DNA of 64,000 bases from CADEDH01 sp965262175 (GCA_965262175.1 CBDHES010000002.1:372001-436000), one strand, 5' to 3'. Counted from the stretch's first letter, positions 24,658 to 32,789 are shown. Notes: generated by a model from the sequence alone, not told the origin. A program made the numbers and translations.

Positions 24658-25398
24658 TCACGGTTCGGTGTCGAGCATCGCTCGGAGATCGGCGATCGAT
24701 CGACGTATGAGGCGGGAGACGTGCATCTGGCTGACGCCGACGTCATCGGCGATCTCCCGCTGGCTCCGCTCCTCGAAGAACCGGAGCTCCATGATCCGCC
24801 GCTCCCGGGGCGGCAGGCGGTCGAGGAGCCCTCGCACCAGCTCCCGATCCTCGAACGCGCAGGGACCGCGATCGTTCTCCCCCAGCGTGTCGGCGACGAC
24901 ACCCTGATCCTCGCCCTGCCGGGCGACCGGGGCATCGATCGAGTCGGCCCGGAACGCCTCGGCGGCCTCCATGGCGGCGAGGACCTCGTCGACCTCGGCT
25001 CCCACGGCCGTCGCCAGCTCGGCGATGGTGGGGACCCGGCCGAGCTCGGTGGCCAGACGATCGAGGGCACCCCGGATGGCGACCCCCAGATCCTGGTACT
25101 GGCGGGGGACTCGAACCGACCACGCCCGGTCGCGGAAGTAGCGCTTCAGCTCGCCGTCCATCGTCCGGCCGGCGAAGGTCGAGAACCGGACACCGACGTC
25201 GGGGTCGAATCGCTCGACCGCACCGATGAGGCTCATCCGAGCCACCTGCTCGAGGTCCTCGAGCGGCACGCCTCGATCGGCGTAGCGGCGGGCGAACGCC
25301 CTGGCCAGGACGAGGTGGGCCTCGACGAGGCGGTTCCGTAGCTCGACGGCCCCGGTTCGGCGGTACTCGACGAAGACCGCGTCGGGGACGTCACCCAC
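24658..25398 (-). CDS. SigB/SigF-family stress sigma factor
   Basis: 246 residues with regions 2, 3 and 4 of the SigB/SigF group: HLVLARAFARRYADRGVPLEDLEQV and MSLIGAVERFDPDVGVRFSTFA (region 2) near residues 28-70, ELKRYFRDRAWSVRVPR, an internal region 3 (ELGRVPTIAELATAVG), and region 4 LPPRERRIMELRFFEERSQREI with HVSRLIRRSIADL. Such factors direct RNA polymerase to general stress or development promoters and are held by RsbW-type anti-sigma proteins. The start overlaps the end of the upstream RsbW-like gene by 8 bases, so the two are translated together. Promoters of the matching type lie upstream at 25.9 and 26.5 kb. Confidence 0.9.
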   Translation of the reverse strand: MGDVPDAVFVEYRRTGAVELRNRLVEAHLVLARAFARRYADRGVPLEDLEQVARMSLIGAVERFDPDVGVRFSTFAGRTMDGELKRYFRDRAWSVRVPRQYQDLGVAIRGALDRLATELGRVPTIAELATAVGAEVDEVLAAMEAAEAFRADSIDAPVARQGEDQGVVADTLGENDRGPCAFEDRELVRGLLDRLPPRERRIMELRFFEERSQREIADDVGVSQMHVSRLIRRSIADLRAMLDTEP

Positions 25399-25783
25399 GA
25401 CGGGACTTGGTCAGCTGGAACCCGCCCCGTCCGCCAGCATCGAGATCGAAGGTGTCGACCGTCGCTCCCAGGATCGCCTGACCCATCTCGTCGACCGCCA
25501 TCGCACCGGCACCGGGGGCGGTGGCCACGATGCGCAGCCGACCCCGATCGGCGACGAAGTCGATCGTCAGCACATCGTGGGGAACGGAGGCGGCGATCGT
25601 GATCGAGCACAGCTCATCGACCGCGATCTTGACGTCCTCCACCTCCTCGGCATCGAGACCGGCCTCGGCCGCCGCACCGGCCGCGGTGAGGCGAACGAGG
25701 TGGAGGAAGCGTGTCGCCGCCGGGATGACCAGCTGGACCGCCCAGCGATCGGTGGTATCGGACTGGCCGGCGGCGTCGCTCAC
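25391..25783 (-). CDS. RsbW-like anti-sigma factor (GHKL ATP-binding)
   Basis: 130 residues starting at GTG 25783. It shows the RsbW/UsfX layout: FLHLVRLTAAGAAAEAGLDAEEVEDVKIAVDELC, then VLTIDFVADRGRLRIVATAPG, and a final GRGGFQLTKSRRG. In the N-box the Mg-coordinating Asn expected after DELC is Ile (DELCSITIAAS), a departure seen in some actinobacterial anti-sigma ATPase homologues, so kinase activity is doubtful while sigma binding may persist. It overlaps the sigma gene by 8 bases. A SigF-type promoter about 120 bases upstream suggests autoregulation of the pair. Confidence 0.82.
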   Translation of the reverse strand: MSDAAGQSDTTDRWAVQLVIPAATRFLHLVRLTAAGAAAEAGLDAEEVEDVKIAVDELCSITIAASVPHDVLTIDFVADRGRLRIVATAPGAGAMAVDEMGQAILGATVDTFDLDAGGRGGFQLTKSRRG

Positions 25784-25902
25784 GGCATCGAAGCGTAGGC
25801 CGGGACGGAGTCGACGGCCCGCCCGGGTGCGTGGCGGAAACGTAGGGTGAACCCGGGCGGGCCACCGACACAGGGGACTTGGCGTTCCCCCGTGGTGACC
25901 GC

Positions 25903-25930
25903 ATACCCCGATCCGGGGCCGGCCCAAACC
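25903..25930 (-). promoter_or_regulatory. SigB/SigF-type promoter for rsbW-sigF pair
   Basis: On the minus strand GGTTT is followed after 17 bases by GGGTAT, the full SigB/SigF consensus. It points at the RsbW-like and sigma genes, so the sigma factor probably drives its own operon. Confidence 0.7.
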
Positions 25931-25952
25931 CGGCGGGTTGCCCGGCCGACGA

Positions 25953-26462
25953 TCATCGTTCCAGGCGCTCCTTCAGCCGCCGGAGGTTGCCCTTCCAGAC
26001 GAGCGTCAGGATCGGCCGAGCCACCCGGGCTCCGACCGGACCGGCCATCCACCACGGGAATGTCAGGTCCTCCTCCCACCGGAACTCGGTCCGGCCACCG
26101 CCGAGATCGGTGAGGATGAACTCGCCGGTCCCCTCGACCACGCCCACGTGGCGAACGCCCATGCGACGCTCGTCGTCCCAGGCGGTGATCTCCATGACGT
26201 CGGTCAGCGCCAGGGGGCCGATCTTGGTGTCGCACTCGAACCTCGTACCCGTCCCCTCCCGTTCGTCGGTGAGGAATCGGATCTCGGCTGCGTCCTGCAT
26301 CCAGTCGACGTGGGACTCGATGTTGCGGACGTCGGCCCACACCTCGGCCGGACTCCGATCGATGATCGTCGTCACCACCACCGCCCGAGGCGACCGCGTC
26401 GGCGTCGGCACCGCCGTGCTGGTCGGGACGTCGCTGCCCGCCGGGCGTGGGTCGGTCGTCAT
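25953..26462 (-). CDS. SRPBCC (polyketide cyclase/START-like) family protein
   Basis: 169 residues. A Thr/Pro-rich 27-residue N-terminus precedes an SRPBCC fold: VVVTTIIDRSPAEVWADVRNIESHVDWMQDA, FECDTKIGPLALTDVMEIT, and TEFRWEEDLTFPWWMAGP, ending with a helix of the START type. These proteins bind hydrophobic ligands in a deep cavity; the ligand here is unknown. GGAGG lies six bases before the ATG, and a SigF-like promoter lies 34 bases upstream, making this a likely stress-regulon member. Confidence 0.85.
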   Translation of the reverse strand: MTTDPRPAGSDVPTSTAVPTPTRSPRAVVVTTIIDRSPAEVWADVRNIESHVDWMQDAAEIRFLTDEREGTGTRFECDTKIGPLALTDVMEITAWDDERRMGVRHVGVVEGTGEFILTDLGGGRTEFRWEEDLTFPWWMAGPVGARVARPILTLVWKGNLRRLKERLER

Positions 26463-26495
26463 GAGAGCCTCCGGTCGTCGCTCATTGATGTGGAT

Positions 26496-26522
26496 CTACC
26501 CATTGTCGTGTCGGCCCAAACC
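26496..26522 (-). promoter_or_regulatory. SigB/SigF-like promoter for SRPBCC gene
   Basis: GGTTT, 16 bases, then GGGTAG (one mismatch to GGGTAT) on the minus strand, about 34 bases before the SRPBCC start codon. The segment GGTTTGGGCCG is shared with the promoter at 25.9 kb. Confidence 0.6.
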
Positions 26523-26662
26523 CGTCGCGCAGGAGCGCAGGCTCCCCCGAGACGCCCATGACGTTTCACCGGCGCCACCTCTGGGAATGCCCGGAAGCGA
26601 TGGAAGTCGACACCGTGCAAGCGGGCGACTCCGGGCGACAACCTCATGGCGGGCGGGCAACC

Positions 26663-27124
26663 ATGCTCTACGGTGAGTCGATCGGGGACACCTTCGAGGC
26701 CCACGTCGAGCCGACCTACGCCGCGGCCGCCGACCTGCGCCACCGCGCTCGGCAGTGGCTGGAGGAGCAGCCCCTCGAGCGGGCGGTGATCGACGACGCC
26801 GAGCTCGTGATCGCCGAGCTGGTGGCCAATGCCGTCGATCAGCGACCGGCAGCCCCGATCAGGTTCGAAGCCGAGTTGGGCGACGGCTCGGTAGCGGTGT
26901 CGGTGGCCAACCGGTCGTCGGCGCCCCCGACGATCGACCTGCCGTCGAAGACCCCCCGGGGCCCGAAGGTCGACGGCTCGCTGGACGAGCGGGGTCGGGG
27001 CCTGTTGATCGTCGAGGCCCTGAGCGACGATCTCCTCGTGGTCCACGCCGACGGATGGACGACGGTGCGGTGTGTCGTGCCGACCTCCGAGCGAGCGGAG
27101 TCCGACGGGGGCGACTCGGCCTGA
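26663..27124 (+). CDS. RsbW/RsbT-like ATP-binding regulator
   Basis: 153 residues from the ATG at 26663 (MLYGESIGDTFEAHV). It has an intact GHKL N-box (ELVIAELVANAVDQRP, Asn present) and G-boxes (LDERGRGLLIVEALSDDLL). This contrasts with the RsbW-like protein at 25.4 kb, whose Asn is lost. It is probably an anti-sigma or switch kinase of the same partner-switching network. Earlier in-frame starts (26558, 26603) would add residues unlike the family. It is transcribed towards the PP2C gene and ends 12 bases from its stop. Confidence 0.75.
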   Translation: MLYGESIGDTFEAHVEPTYAAAADLRHRARQWLEEQPLERAVIDDAELVIAELVANAVDQRPAAPIRFEAELGDGSVAVSVANRSSAPPTIDLPSKTPRGPKVDGSLDERGRGLLIVEALSDDLLVVHADGWTTVRCVVPTSERAESDGGDSA

Positions 27125-27136
27125 GCGAGGCGACGG

Positions 27137-28681
27137 TCAGCCCGGGCCGATCCGCAACGCCACGACCGCGATGTCGTCGGTACCCCGATCGTCGGCCATG
27201 CGGCGATCGACCAAGCGGTCGGCCATGCCCTCGAGTGGGCCGTCGTCGGCCGCCAGGTCGGCGACCAATCGGTCGAGGCTGCAGTCGATCGCCTCGTCCG
27301 GTGACTCGACGAGGCCGTCGGTGAACAACACGAGGACCCCGTCGGTGAGATCGATCTCGATCGACTCGAAGTCGGGGTCGCCGCCGATCCCGAGGAGCGG
27401 CGACGACGCCACGTCGACGAGCTCTACGGTGGTGCCACGTCGAAGGGCCGGCGGCAGATGCCCGGCCGAGAGGACCGACGCTCGCCCCCGACCCCGGTCG
27501 ACGGTGACGGCGACGGCGGTCGCCACCAGGTCCTCGGCGGAGCAGAACCGGTTGAGGACGGCGAACGCCTCCGGCGCCGTGGCTCCCTGGTGGAACAGGG
27601 TGTGGCCCAGCGCCCGGACCCGACCCATGTCGGCCGCCGCCCGCACCCCCGATCCGGCCATGTCACCGACGACGATCACGGTGCGGTCACCGTCCTCGAT
27701 CACGTCGTACCAGTCGCCCCCTATCCGGGTGGCGAAGGCGCCCGGCTGGTAGCGGATCGACAGTTCGAGGCCCGGCACCGCCGGGGGACGTATCGGGAGC
27801 AGCCACCGTTGGAGCTCGACGGCGAGGTGACGCTGCCGCTCGTACTCGGCGAGGCTCTCGAGCGCCCGCCGGGCGGTGGCGACGACCCGATCGAGGCCGT
27901 CCCGATCGACGAAGGCCGCCTCGGCCTCGCTGAGGTCGCCGACCACGAGTCGGCCCTCGATCCCCGACCGCTCCATTGCCAGCGAACGCCACAGCCACCG
28001 CCGGTCGTCGAGCCAGCCCTCGTCGTCCGGCCCATCGCCGAGGCGGGTCGTCTCGATCCGGTAGAGCTCCGAGTCGTCGAGCGATCCGACCCTGAACTCG
28101 ACCGAGCTCGTACCCAGCCGGATCGACCCCGACACCGTCACCCGCCCGAACCCGACCAGGTGTCCCACCGCCCGGGCGGTCTCGCCGACGAGGGCGTCGA
28201 GGTTGTCCTCGATGTCGCCGGGCCCGCTCAGCACCTCCGACAACGCACCGTCCACGACCTGCTCGGCGGCCAGCAGCGCCTCGGCCCGGCGAAGCCGGGT
28301 GATGTCCTCCTGGGCGGCGACGTAGTGGGTCGTCGTGCCATCGGGTCCGACGACGGGATCGATGCTCCAGCTGATCAGGAACGGCTCGCCGTCGGCCCGG
28401 TAGTTGATCGCCTCGCCGGCGAAGGACCGTCCCGCCTCGAGGTCGGCCCGTAGCCGATCGAGGACCGAGCGGTCGGTGAGCGGACCCTGCATCAACCGGG
28501 GGGTGTCGCCGATGACCTCGTCGGCCGTTCGTCCGGTGATCCGACAGTAGGCCGGGTTGACGTAGACGATGCGCGGCCCCGGCGGGTCGAGCTCGGCGGT
28601 CGTGATGCAGGCCGCGGATTGGGTCTGCTCCAGCGCCGCCCGGAGCAGGGGAAGCAGGTCGTGGTCAGCCGAATGCCCCAT
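27137..28681 (-). CDS. PAS-domain PP2C (SpoIIE/RsbU-type) phosphatase
   Basis: 514 residues. A PAS domain spans about 12-130 (VYVNPAYCRITGRTADEVIG; LMQGPLTDRSVLDRLRADLEAG), a GAF-like or linker region 140-280, and an RsbU/SpoIIE phosphatase domain 300-510 with its metal-binding aspartates: IGGDWYDVI, VVGDMAGSG, LFTDGLVES, GTDDIAVV. These enzymes dephosphorylate STAS anti-sigma antagonists and so release sigma factors. The PAS core resembles LOV domains, but the photoactive Cys position (NCRFLQG in LOV) reads DTPRLMQG, so blue-light sensing is unlikely. The STAS gene 78 bases upstream on the same strand is the natural substrate. Confidence 0.88.
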   Translation of the reverse strand: MGHSADHDLLPLLRAALEQTQSAACITTAELDPPGPRIVYVNPAYCRITGRTADEVIGDTPRLMQGPLTDRSVLDRLRADLEAGRSFAGEAINYRADGEPFLISWSIDPVVGPDGTTTHYVAAQEDITRLRRAEALLAAEQVVDGALSEVLSGPGDIEDNLDALVGETARAVGHLVGFGRVTVSGSIRLGTSSVEFRVGSLDDSELYRIETTRLGDGPDDEGWLDDRRWLWRSLAMERSGIEGRLVVGDLSEAEAAFVDRDGLDRVVATARRALESLAEYERQRHLAVELQRWLLPIRPPAVPGLELSIRYQPGAFATRIGGDWYDVIEDGDRTVIVVGDMAGSGVRAAADMGRVRALGHTLFHQGATAPEAFAVLNRFCSAEDLVATAVAVTVDRGRGRASVLSAGHLPPALRRGTTVELVDVASSPLLGIGGDPDFESIEIDLTDGVLVLFTDGLVESPDEAIDCSLDRLVADLAADDGPLEGMADRLVDRRMADDRGTDDIAVVALRIGPG

Positions 28682-28759
28682 AGCTGGCCACCGAGCTTAC
28701 GCCCCGCCATCGGCCGGTGCTGGGAACGTGACGACCGGCTCTCGCCTTGCCGGTGCCGG

Positions 28760-29155
28760 TCAGCCGGCGATGTCGAGCTCGGCGGTGAGCCCGGTGATGT
28801 CGAGCAGCTTCACCACGGTCTGGCTCGGGGCCACCAGGACCAGGGACCCGCCGCCCTCCCGCTGTCGCTTGTGGGCCCGGACGATGACCCGGAGACCGGA
28901 CGAGTCGACGAACGTCACCCGGGACAGATCGATCGAGACCCGGGCCCCGGGCGCCATCGCCGCCAGCGCGTCGTCGAGGAACGGCGATGTGTGGGAGTCG
29001 ATCTGCCCATCGGCAACGACGATGGGCGGATCGTCGTCGCCGACCGTCACCGTGAGGTTGTCGAGCGAGGCCACGAGCCGCAGCGTAGCGCCACCGACTC
29101 CACCGGTGAGGCTCCATCGATCACCGTCTGGCCCTGGCACGTCGCGGGGAGTCAC
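28760..29155 (-). CDS. STAS-domain anti-sigma factor antagonist
   Basis: 131 residues from the GTG at 29155, whose GTGA overlaps the upstream stop. The STAS core has VVADGQIDSHTSPFLDDAL and the phosphoacceptor motif SRVTFVDSSGLRVIV near residue 85, where the first Ser of DSSG is the usual site. Unphosphorylated antagonists bind RsbW-type proteins and free the sigma factor. The first 28 residues are atypical; a GTG at 29074 would give a 104-residue protein closer to the family norm. It is flanked by the winged-helix regulator and the PP2C phosphatase. Confidence 0.83.
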   Translation of the reverse strand: MTPRDVPGPDGDRWSLTGGVGGATLRLVASLDNLTVTVGDDDPPIVVADGQIDSHTSPFLDDALAAMAPGARVSIDLSRVTFVDSSGLRVIVRAHKRQREGGGSLVLVAPSQTVVKLLDITGLTAELDIAG

Positions 29156-29520
29156 CGGCGGAGCGCGGCGAGGAGCTCGCCGACGGTGTGGTGGGCTTCG
29201 AGGGGGTGACGGAGCGGTCGGCTGCGGTCGATCTCGTAGTGGTTCCGGCGCCCGACCCGCTCCCGGGTTACGTAGCCGGCGGCCTCGAGGTCATCGAGGA
29301 TCTTCTGGACCGCCCCGATCGTGATCCCCACCGCGTAGCTGATGTCACGTTGGCGAAAATCGGGGTTGTGGTCCAGTGCGACCAGGACGTGGGCATGATT
29401 GGTGAGGAAGGTCCAACCGGGGCGATCCGGTTCCGGGTCCATCAACTCATCGAGCGCGGTCCGGACCGAATCCCCGACAGCGCCCGATGGGCGGTCCGGC
29501 GTGGGGTCCCCTGAAGCCAT
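29152..29520 (-). CDS. Winged-helix (MarR/ArsR-like) regulator
   Basis: 122 residues from the ATG at 29520. The winged helix is PGWTFLTNHAHVLVALDHNPD, then ISYAVGITIGAVQKILDDLEAAGYVTRERVGRRNHYEI, with the recognition helix in the GAVQKILDDL part. Such proteins repress their own and neighbouring promoters. A TTGACC-17-TATTCA promoter ends 7 bases before the ATG, so the mRNA should be leaderless, which supports this start. A 16-bp palindrome lies between the -35 and -10 boxes, and the mrp promoter lies just beyond on the other strand. The stop overlaps the STAS gene start. Confidence 0.82.
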   Translation of the reverse strand: MASGDPTPDRPSGAVGDSVRTALDELMDPEPDRPGWTFLTNHAHVLVALDHNPDFRQRDISYAVGITIGAVQKILDDLEAAGYVTRERVGRRNHYEIDRSRPLRHPLEAHHTVGELLAALRR

Positions 29521-29527
29521 CACCGGT

Positions 29528-29556
29528 TGAATAACACACCAATCTAGATTGGTCAA
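29528..29556 (-). promoter_or_regulatory. Promoter of winged-helix gene
   Basis: TTGACC, 17-base spacer, TATTCA, followed by 7 bases and the ATG. Confidence 0.6.
29538..29553. promoter_or_regulatory. 16-bp palindromic operator
   Basis: ACCAATCTAGATTGGT is a perfect palindrome inside the spacer of the winged-helix promoter. It ends 9 bases before the -35 box of the divergent mrp promoter, so one bound dimer could affect both genes. Confidence 0.65.
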
Positions 29557-29561
29557 TACCA

Positions 29562-29590
29562 TTGAACTTTTCTGCCCCAATGTGTAGGCT
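29562..29590 (+). promoter_or_regulatory. Promoter of the mrp operon
   Basis: TTGAAC, 17-base spacer, TAGGCT. The predicted start of transcription falls at the ATG of the leader ORF at 29598. Confidence 0.6.
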
Positions 29591-29597
29591 CCAGGCC

Positions 29598-29636
29598 ATG
29601 CGAGGCCAACCTGTCCAGACATACCCCGTGTCGTGA
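29598..29636 (+). CDS. 12-residue leader peptide coupled to mrpA
   Basis: ATG at 29598 opens MRGQPVQTYPVS and ends with a TGA that overlaps the GTG of mrpA by 3 bases (GTGA). The -10 box lies 7 bases before the ATG, so this codon would be at the 5' end of the mRNA. mrpA itself has no ribosome site, so its translation may depend on ribosomes finishing this leader. Confidence 0.5.
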   Translation: MRGQPVQTYPVS

Positions 29637-31909
29637 TCTGGCTACTCCTCGTTTCTCACCTGGCGGTGACGGCGCTCATCGCGGTCGTCGGCGAGCGACT
29701 CGGTCGCCTCAGCCTGCTGCTGGCCGCGGTACCCCCGGCGGTCACCGCCGTGTGGGCCACGCTGCAGCTCTCGGCTGACGAGCCGGCGACGGCCAACCTC
29801 ACCTGGGTCGAAGGCCTCGACCTCGAGCTGGCCTTCCGGATCGGCGACCTCGCCAGCGCCCTGACGTTGCTCGTCTCCGGCATCGGGGCACTCGTCTTCG
29901 TCTACGCGTTCGGCTACTTCGGGCCCGGGACGGCCCGGCTCGGCTCCTTCACCACCGCCCTCCTGGCCTTCTCGACCTCGATGCTCGGCCTCGTCTGGGC
30001 CGACGGGATCTGGACGCTGTTCATCTTCTGGGAGCTGACCTCGGTCACCTCGTTCCTGCTCGTGGGCCACAAGAACACCGATCCGGCGGTGCTGGCCGCC
30101 GCACGACGGGCGCTGATGATCACCGGGGGCGGCGGCCTGGTGCTCCTCGCTGGCCTGCTCGTCCTGGCCGACGCCGCCGAGACCACCCGGCTCAGTGAGC
30201 TGGCTCCGGTCGACGGCACGGCGGCGGTCGTGGCCGCCGTGCTCATCATGGTCGGAGCAGCCACCAAGTCGGCCCAGGTTCCGTTCCACGTGTGGCTCCC
30301 CGGGGCGATGGCCGCCCCGACCCCGGTCAGCGCCTACCTCCACTCGGCGACCATGGTCAAGGCCGGTGTCGTCCTGGTGGCCGTCACCGGGCCGGCGCTG
30401 ACCGACGTGACGGCATGGCGAGCCCTCGGGATGGCCCTCGGCGTGGCATCGATCCTGTGGGGGGCGATCGGCGCCCTCCGCCACCGCGACGCCAAGCTGA
30501 TCCTGGCCTGGGGAACCGTCTCCCAACTCGGCCTTCTCATCACACTCCTCGCCGCCGGCTCGGCCAAGGCGGTGTTCGCTGCGGTCTCGATCCTCGTGGC
30601 CCACGCCCTGTTCAAGGCGGCGTTGTTCCTCGTGGTCGGCGAGATCGACATCCGGACCGGCACCCGCGACATCGACCAGCTGGGCGGTCTCGCCCGATCG
30701 ATGCCGATCGCCTTCGCCGTGGCTGCGGCGGCGGCCCTCTCGATGGCCGGCGTGCCGCCGTTGCTCGGGTTCGCCGCCAAGGAGGCGGCCGTCGAGGCCG
30801 TCCTCGGTCTGGATGGCTTCGAGGAGATCCTCGGCTGGATCGGCATCGTCGGCGGATCGGTGCTGACGGTGGCCTACACCACCCGGTTCCTCATCACGGT
30901 CTTCGGATCCGGCCCCGACACCGCGGTCGCCCCCCGCCGCTGGGCCATGACGATCCCAGCCGTCGTGTTGGGGGCGGCCGGCGTGCTCGGCTACCTCGCC
31001 CTCGGGGTCGTCGACGACGTCGTTTCCCCGGCCGCCGTCGAGCTCGACCAGAAGGCCGATGTGTACGAGCTGCTGCGCTGGCCCGGGTTCACCGAGGGGC
31101 TGGCGATCTCGGCCGGCATCGTGGCTGCCGGGGCGGCCCTGGGGTTCGTGGCGGCCGGCTGGTCCGCACCTGCCCCCCGCCCGATCGGGGCCGAGGCGGC
31201 CGACGACGCCCTCGACGGGGTGCTGGCCCTGGCTCGCCGGGTTTGCGGGATCGTGCAGCACGGTTCTCTTCCCATCTACGTGACGACGATGGCGGCCACC
31301 GCTGCGGTCGCCGCCATTCCGTTCCTCGGCGGCCTCAGCACCGACCGGCTCGTGTGGGCCGATCACGCCATGCAGGCCGTGCTGGCCGGCGCCGTGCTGG
31401 CGGCGGCCCTCGCCGCCGGCTTCGTCCAGTCGCGCCTGGGCGCAGCACTGGCCCTCGGCGCGGTCGGCATCGGCGTGTCGGGGCTGTTCGTGGCCCATGG
31501 GGCGCCCGACCTCGCCCTGACCCAGCTCCTGGTCGAGACGGTGATCGTCGTCGGGTTCGTGGTCGGCCTCGGCCGACTCGATCGGAACTTCCCCCCGGCC
31601 TTCTGGCGACAGAAGCGGCTGATGGTGGCGGCGGCCGGCAGCGTGGCGGTGATGGCCGGGATGGTTGCTGCGTCCGGCGATCCGACGGGATCTCCACCGC
31701 TCGAGGCCCTGACGACCGGGTCGGTCGACGAAGGGGGAGGCAACAACATCGTCAACGTGATCTTGACCGACATCCGAGCCCTCGACACCCTCGGCGAGGT
31801 GGTGGTGCTGGCCACGGTGGCGACCGGCATTCTGGCGCTGGCCAAGGCCCGGCTCCCGCGACCGACCCCAGCGCCCGAGCCGGCCGACCTCGAGGAGGCT
31901 TCCGCGTGA
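29633..31909 (+). CDS. mrpA: Na+/H+ antiporter Mrp subunit A
   Basis: 758 residues, related to NuoL/NuoM ion-translocating subunits. FIFWELTSVTSFLLVGH near residue 135 has the conserved Glu of the first helix bundle, and VGAATKSAQVPFHVWLPGAMAAPTPVSAYLHSATMVKAGV near residue 205 is the proton channel core with the key Lys and His. The last 150 residues are the MrpA-specific extension (DUF4040-like). The Mrp complex exchanges Na+ for H+ across the cell membrane and keeps pH and salt homeostasis. Start is GTG 29633, without a ribosome site but overlapping the leader ORF. The stop overlaps mrpB by 4 bases. Confidence 0.93.
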   Translation: MIWLLLVSHLAVTALIAVVGERLGRLSLLLAAVPPAVTAVWATLQLSADEPATANLTWVEGLDLELAFRIGDLASALTLLVSGIGALVFVYAFGYFGPGTARLGSFTTALLAFSTSMLGLVWADGIWTLFIFWELTSVTSFLLVGHKNTDPAVLAAARRALMITGGGGLVLLAGLLVLADAAETTRLSELAPVDGTAAVVAAVLIMVGAATKSAQVPFHVWLPGAMAAPTPVSAYLHSATMVKAGVVLVAVTGPALTDVTAWRALGMALGVASILWGAIGALRHRDAKLILAWGTVSQLGLLITLLAAGSAKAVFAAVSILVAHALFKAALFLVVGEIDIRTGTRDIDQLGGLARSMPIAFAVAAAAALSMAGVPPLLGFAAKEAAVEAVLGLDGFEEILGWIGIVGGSVLTVAYTTRFLITVFGSGPDTAVAPRRWAMTIPAVVLGAAGVLGYLALGVVDDVVSPAAVELDQKADVYELLRWPGFTEGLAISAGIVAAGAALGFVAAGWSAPAPRPIGAEAADDALDGVLALARRVCGIVQHGSLPIYVTTMAATAAVAAIPFLGGLSTDRLVWADHAMQAVLAGAVLAAALAAGFVQSRLGAALALGAVGIGVSGLFVAHGAPDLALTQLLVETVIVVGFVVGLGRLDRNFPPAFWRQKRLMVAAAGSVAVMAGMVAASGDPTGSPPLEALTTGSVDEGGGNNIVNVILTDIRALDTLGEVVVLATVATGILALAKARLPRPTPAPEPADLEEASA

Positions 31910-32400
31910 TCCGCTCCCACTCCCCCGTCGCACGAATCGGCATCCAGGCCGCGAGCCCTCTGGCCCTGGTGATCGGGGTCTATCTCCTGTTCGTCGGCCA
32001 CAACAAGCCCGGTGGAGGGTTCGCCGCTGGGCTGGTGTTCGGTGCGGTGCTCGCCCTGCGAACGATCGTCGGCCTCCAACGGCCCCGGGGTGCCAACCGG
32101 ATGATCGCCTGGGGTGTGCTCATCGTCACCGTCCTGTCGGCCTCGACACTGGTCTGGGGCGAGACCCTGCTCGATCAGGTGGTGATCTCCTATGACGTGC
32201 CGCTCCTGGGCAAGGTCAAGTCCGGCTCGGCCCTGCTGTTCGACATCGGGGTGACCACGATCGTCGTCGGGCTCATCCTGGCCGTGCTCGATGGCCTCGG
32301 TGCGCCGTACCTGTCGGAGCCGTCCTCGGCGGCCCCGTCGGCGACCGGATCGACGGCGACGTCTGGGGAGTCGATCGTCGAGGCCGGAGGCCAGCGGTGA
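31906..32400 (+). CDS. mrpB: Na+/H+ antiporter Mrp subunit B
   Basis: 164 residues starting at GTG 31906, in GTGA overlap with mrpA. It contains LVIGVYLLFVGHNKPGGGFAAGLVFGA near residue 20, the MnhB/MrpB signature, and four transmembrane helices. A Ser/Thr/Ala-rich tail of about 30 residues follows the last helix, longer than usual. The stop overlaps the start of mrpC by 4 bases. Confidence 0.9.
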   Translation: MIRSHSPVARIGIQAASPLALVIGVYLLFVGHNKPGGGFAAGLVFGAVLALRTIVGLQRPRGANRMIAWGVLIVTVLSASTLVWGETLLDQVVISYDVPLLGKVKSGSALLFDIGVTTIVVGLILAVLDGLGAPYLSEPSSAAPSATGSTATSGESIVEAGGQR

Positions 32401-32789
32401 GCGCGGCACTCGTCCTCGCCGTCGGGGGGCTGACCGGCGTCGGGTTGTACCTGATCACGAGCCGGGCCCTCAGCCGGATCGTGCTCGGCTTCTCGCTTCT
32501 CGGCCACGCCGCAGTGCTGGCCCTCCTGGCCGCCGGCGGTGCAGCCGGGGACGCCCCGATCGCCGACCAGACCACGGCCGCTGACACTGCGAACCCGGTA
32601 CCCCAGGCGCTGGCTCTGACCGCCATCGTCATCTCGTTCGGGCTGACCCTGTTCCTCCTCGCCCTGGCCGGCCGGCAACAGGCCCTGGCCGGGGACGACC
32701 TCGTCGAGGACGACATCGAGGACCGGCGGGTCGCCGAGAGCATCGACGAGCCGACCGCCGACGACGACGCCGGGGCGGTGGCGGCCTGA
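32397..32789 (+). CDS. mrpC: Na+/H+ antiporter Mrp subunit C
   Basis: 130 residues, homologous to NuoK. Three transmembrane helices include GVGLYLITSRALSRIVLGFSLLGHAAVL, and PVPQALALTAIVISFGLTLF is the MrpC hallmark near residue 68. The C-terminal 35 residues are acidic and cytoplasmic. The GTG start overlaps mrpB by 4 bases and the stop shares one base with the mrpD ATG (TGATG). Confidence 0.9.
   Translation: MSAALVLAVGGLTGVGLYLITSRALSRIVLGFSLLGHAAVLALLAAGGAAGDAPIADQTTAADTANPVPQALALTAIVISFGLTLFLLALAGRQQALAGDDLVEDDIEDRRVAESIDEPTADDDAGAVAA

Noticed and set aside
27137..28681. LOV photoreceptor in the PP2C phosphatase
   Set aside because: The PAS core is LOV-like but the flavin-binding Cys is replaced by Pro in DTPRLMQG.
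29642..31933. 763-codon antisense frame inside mrpA
   Set aside because: Typical shadow of a high-GC gene (His/Arg/Gly/Asp-rich), with no domain and no start context; mrpA itself is unmistakable.
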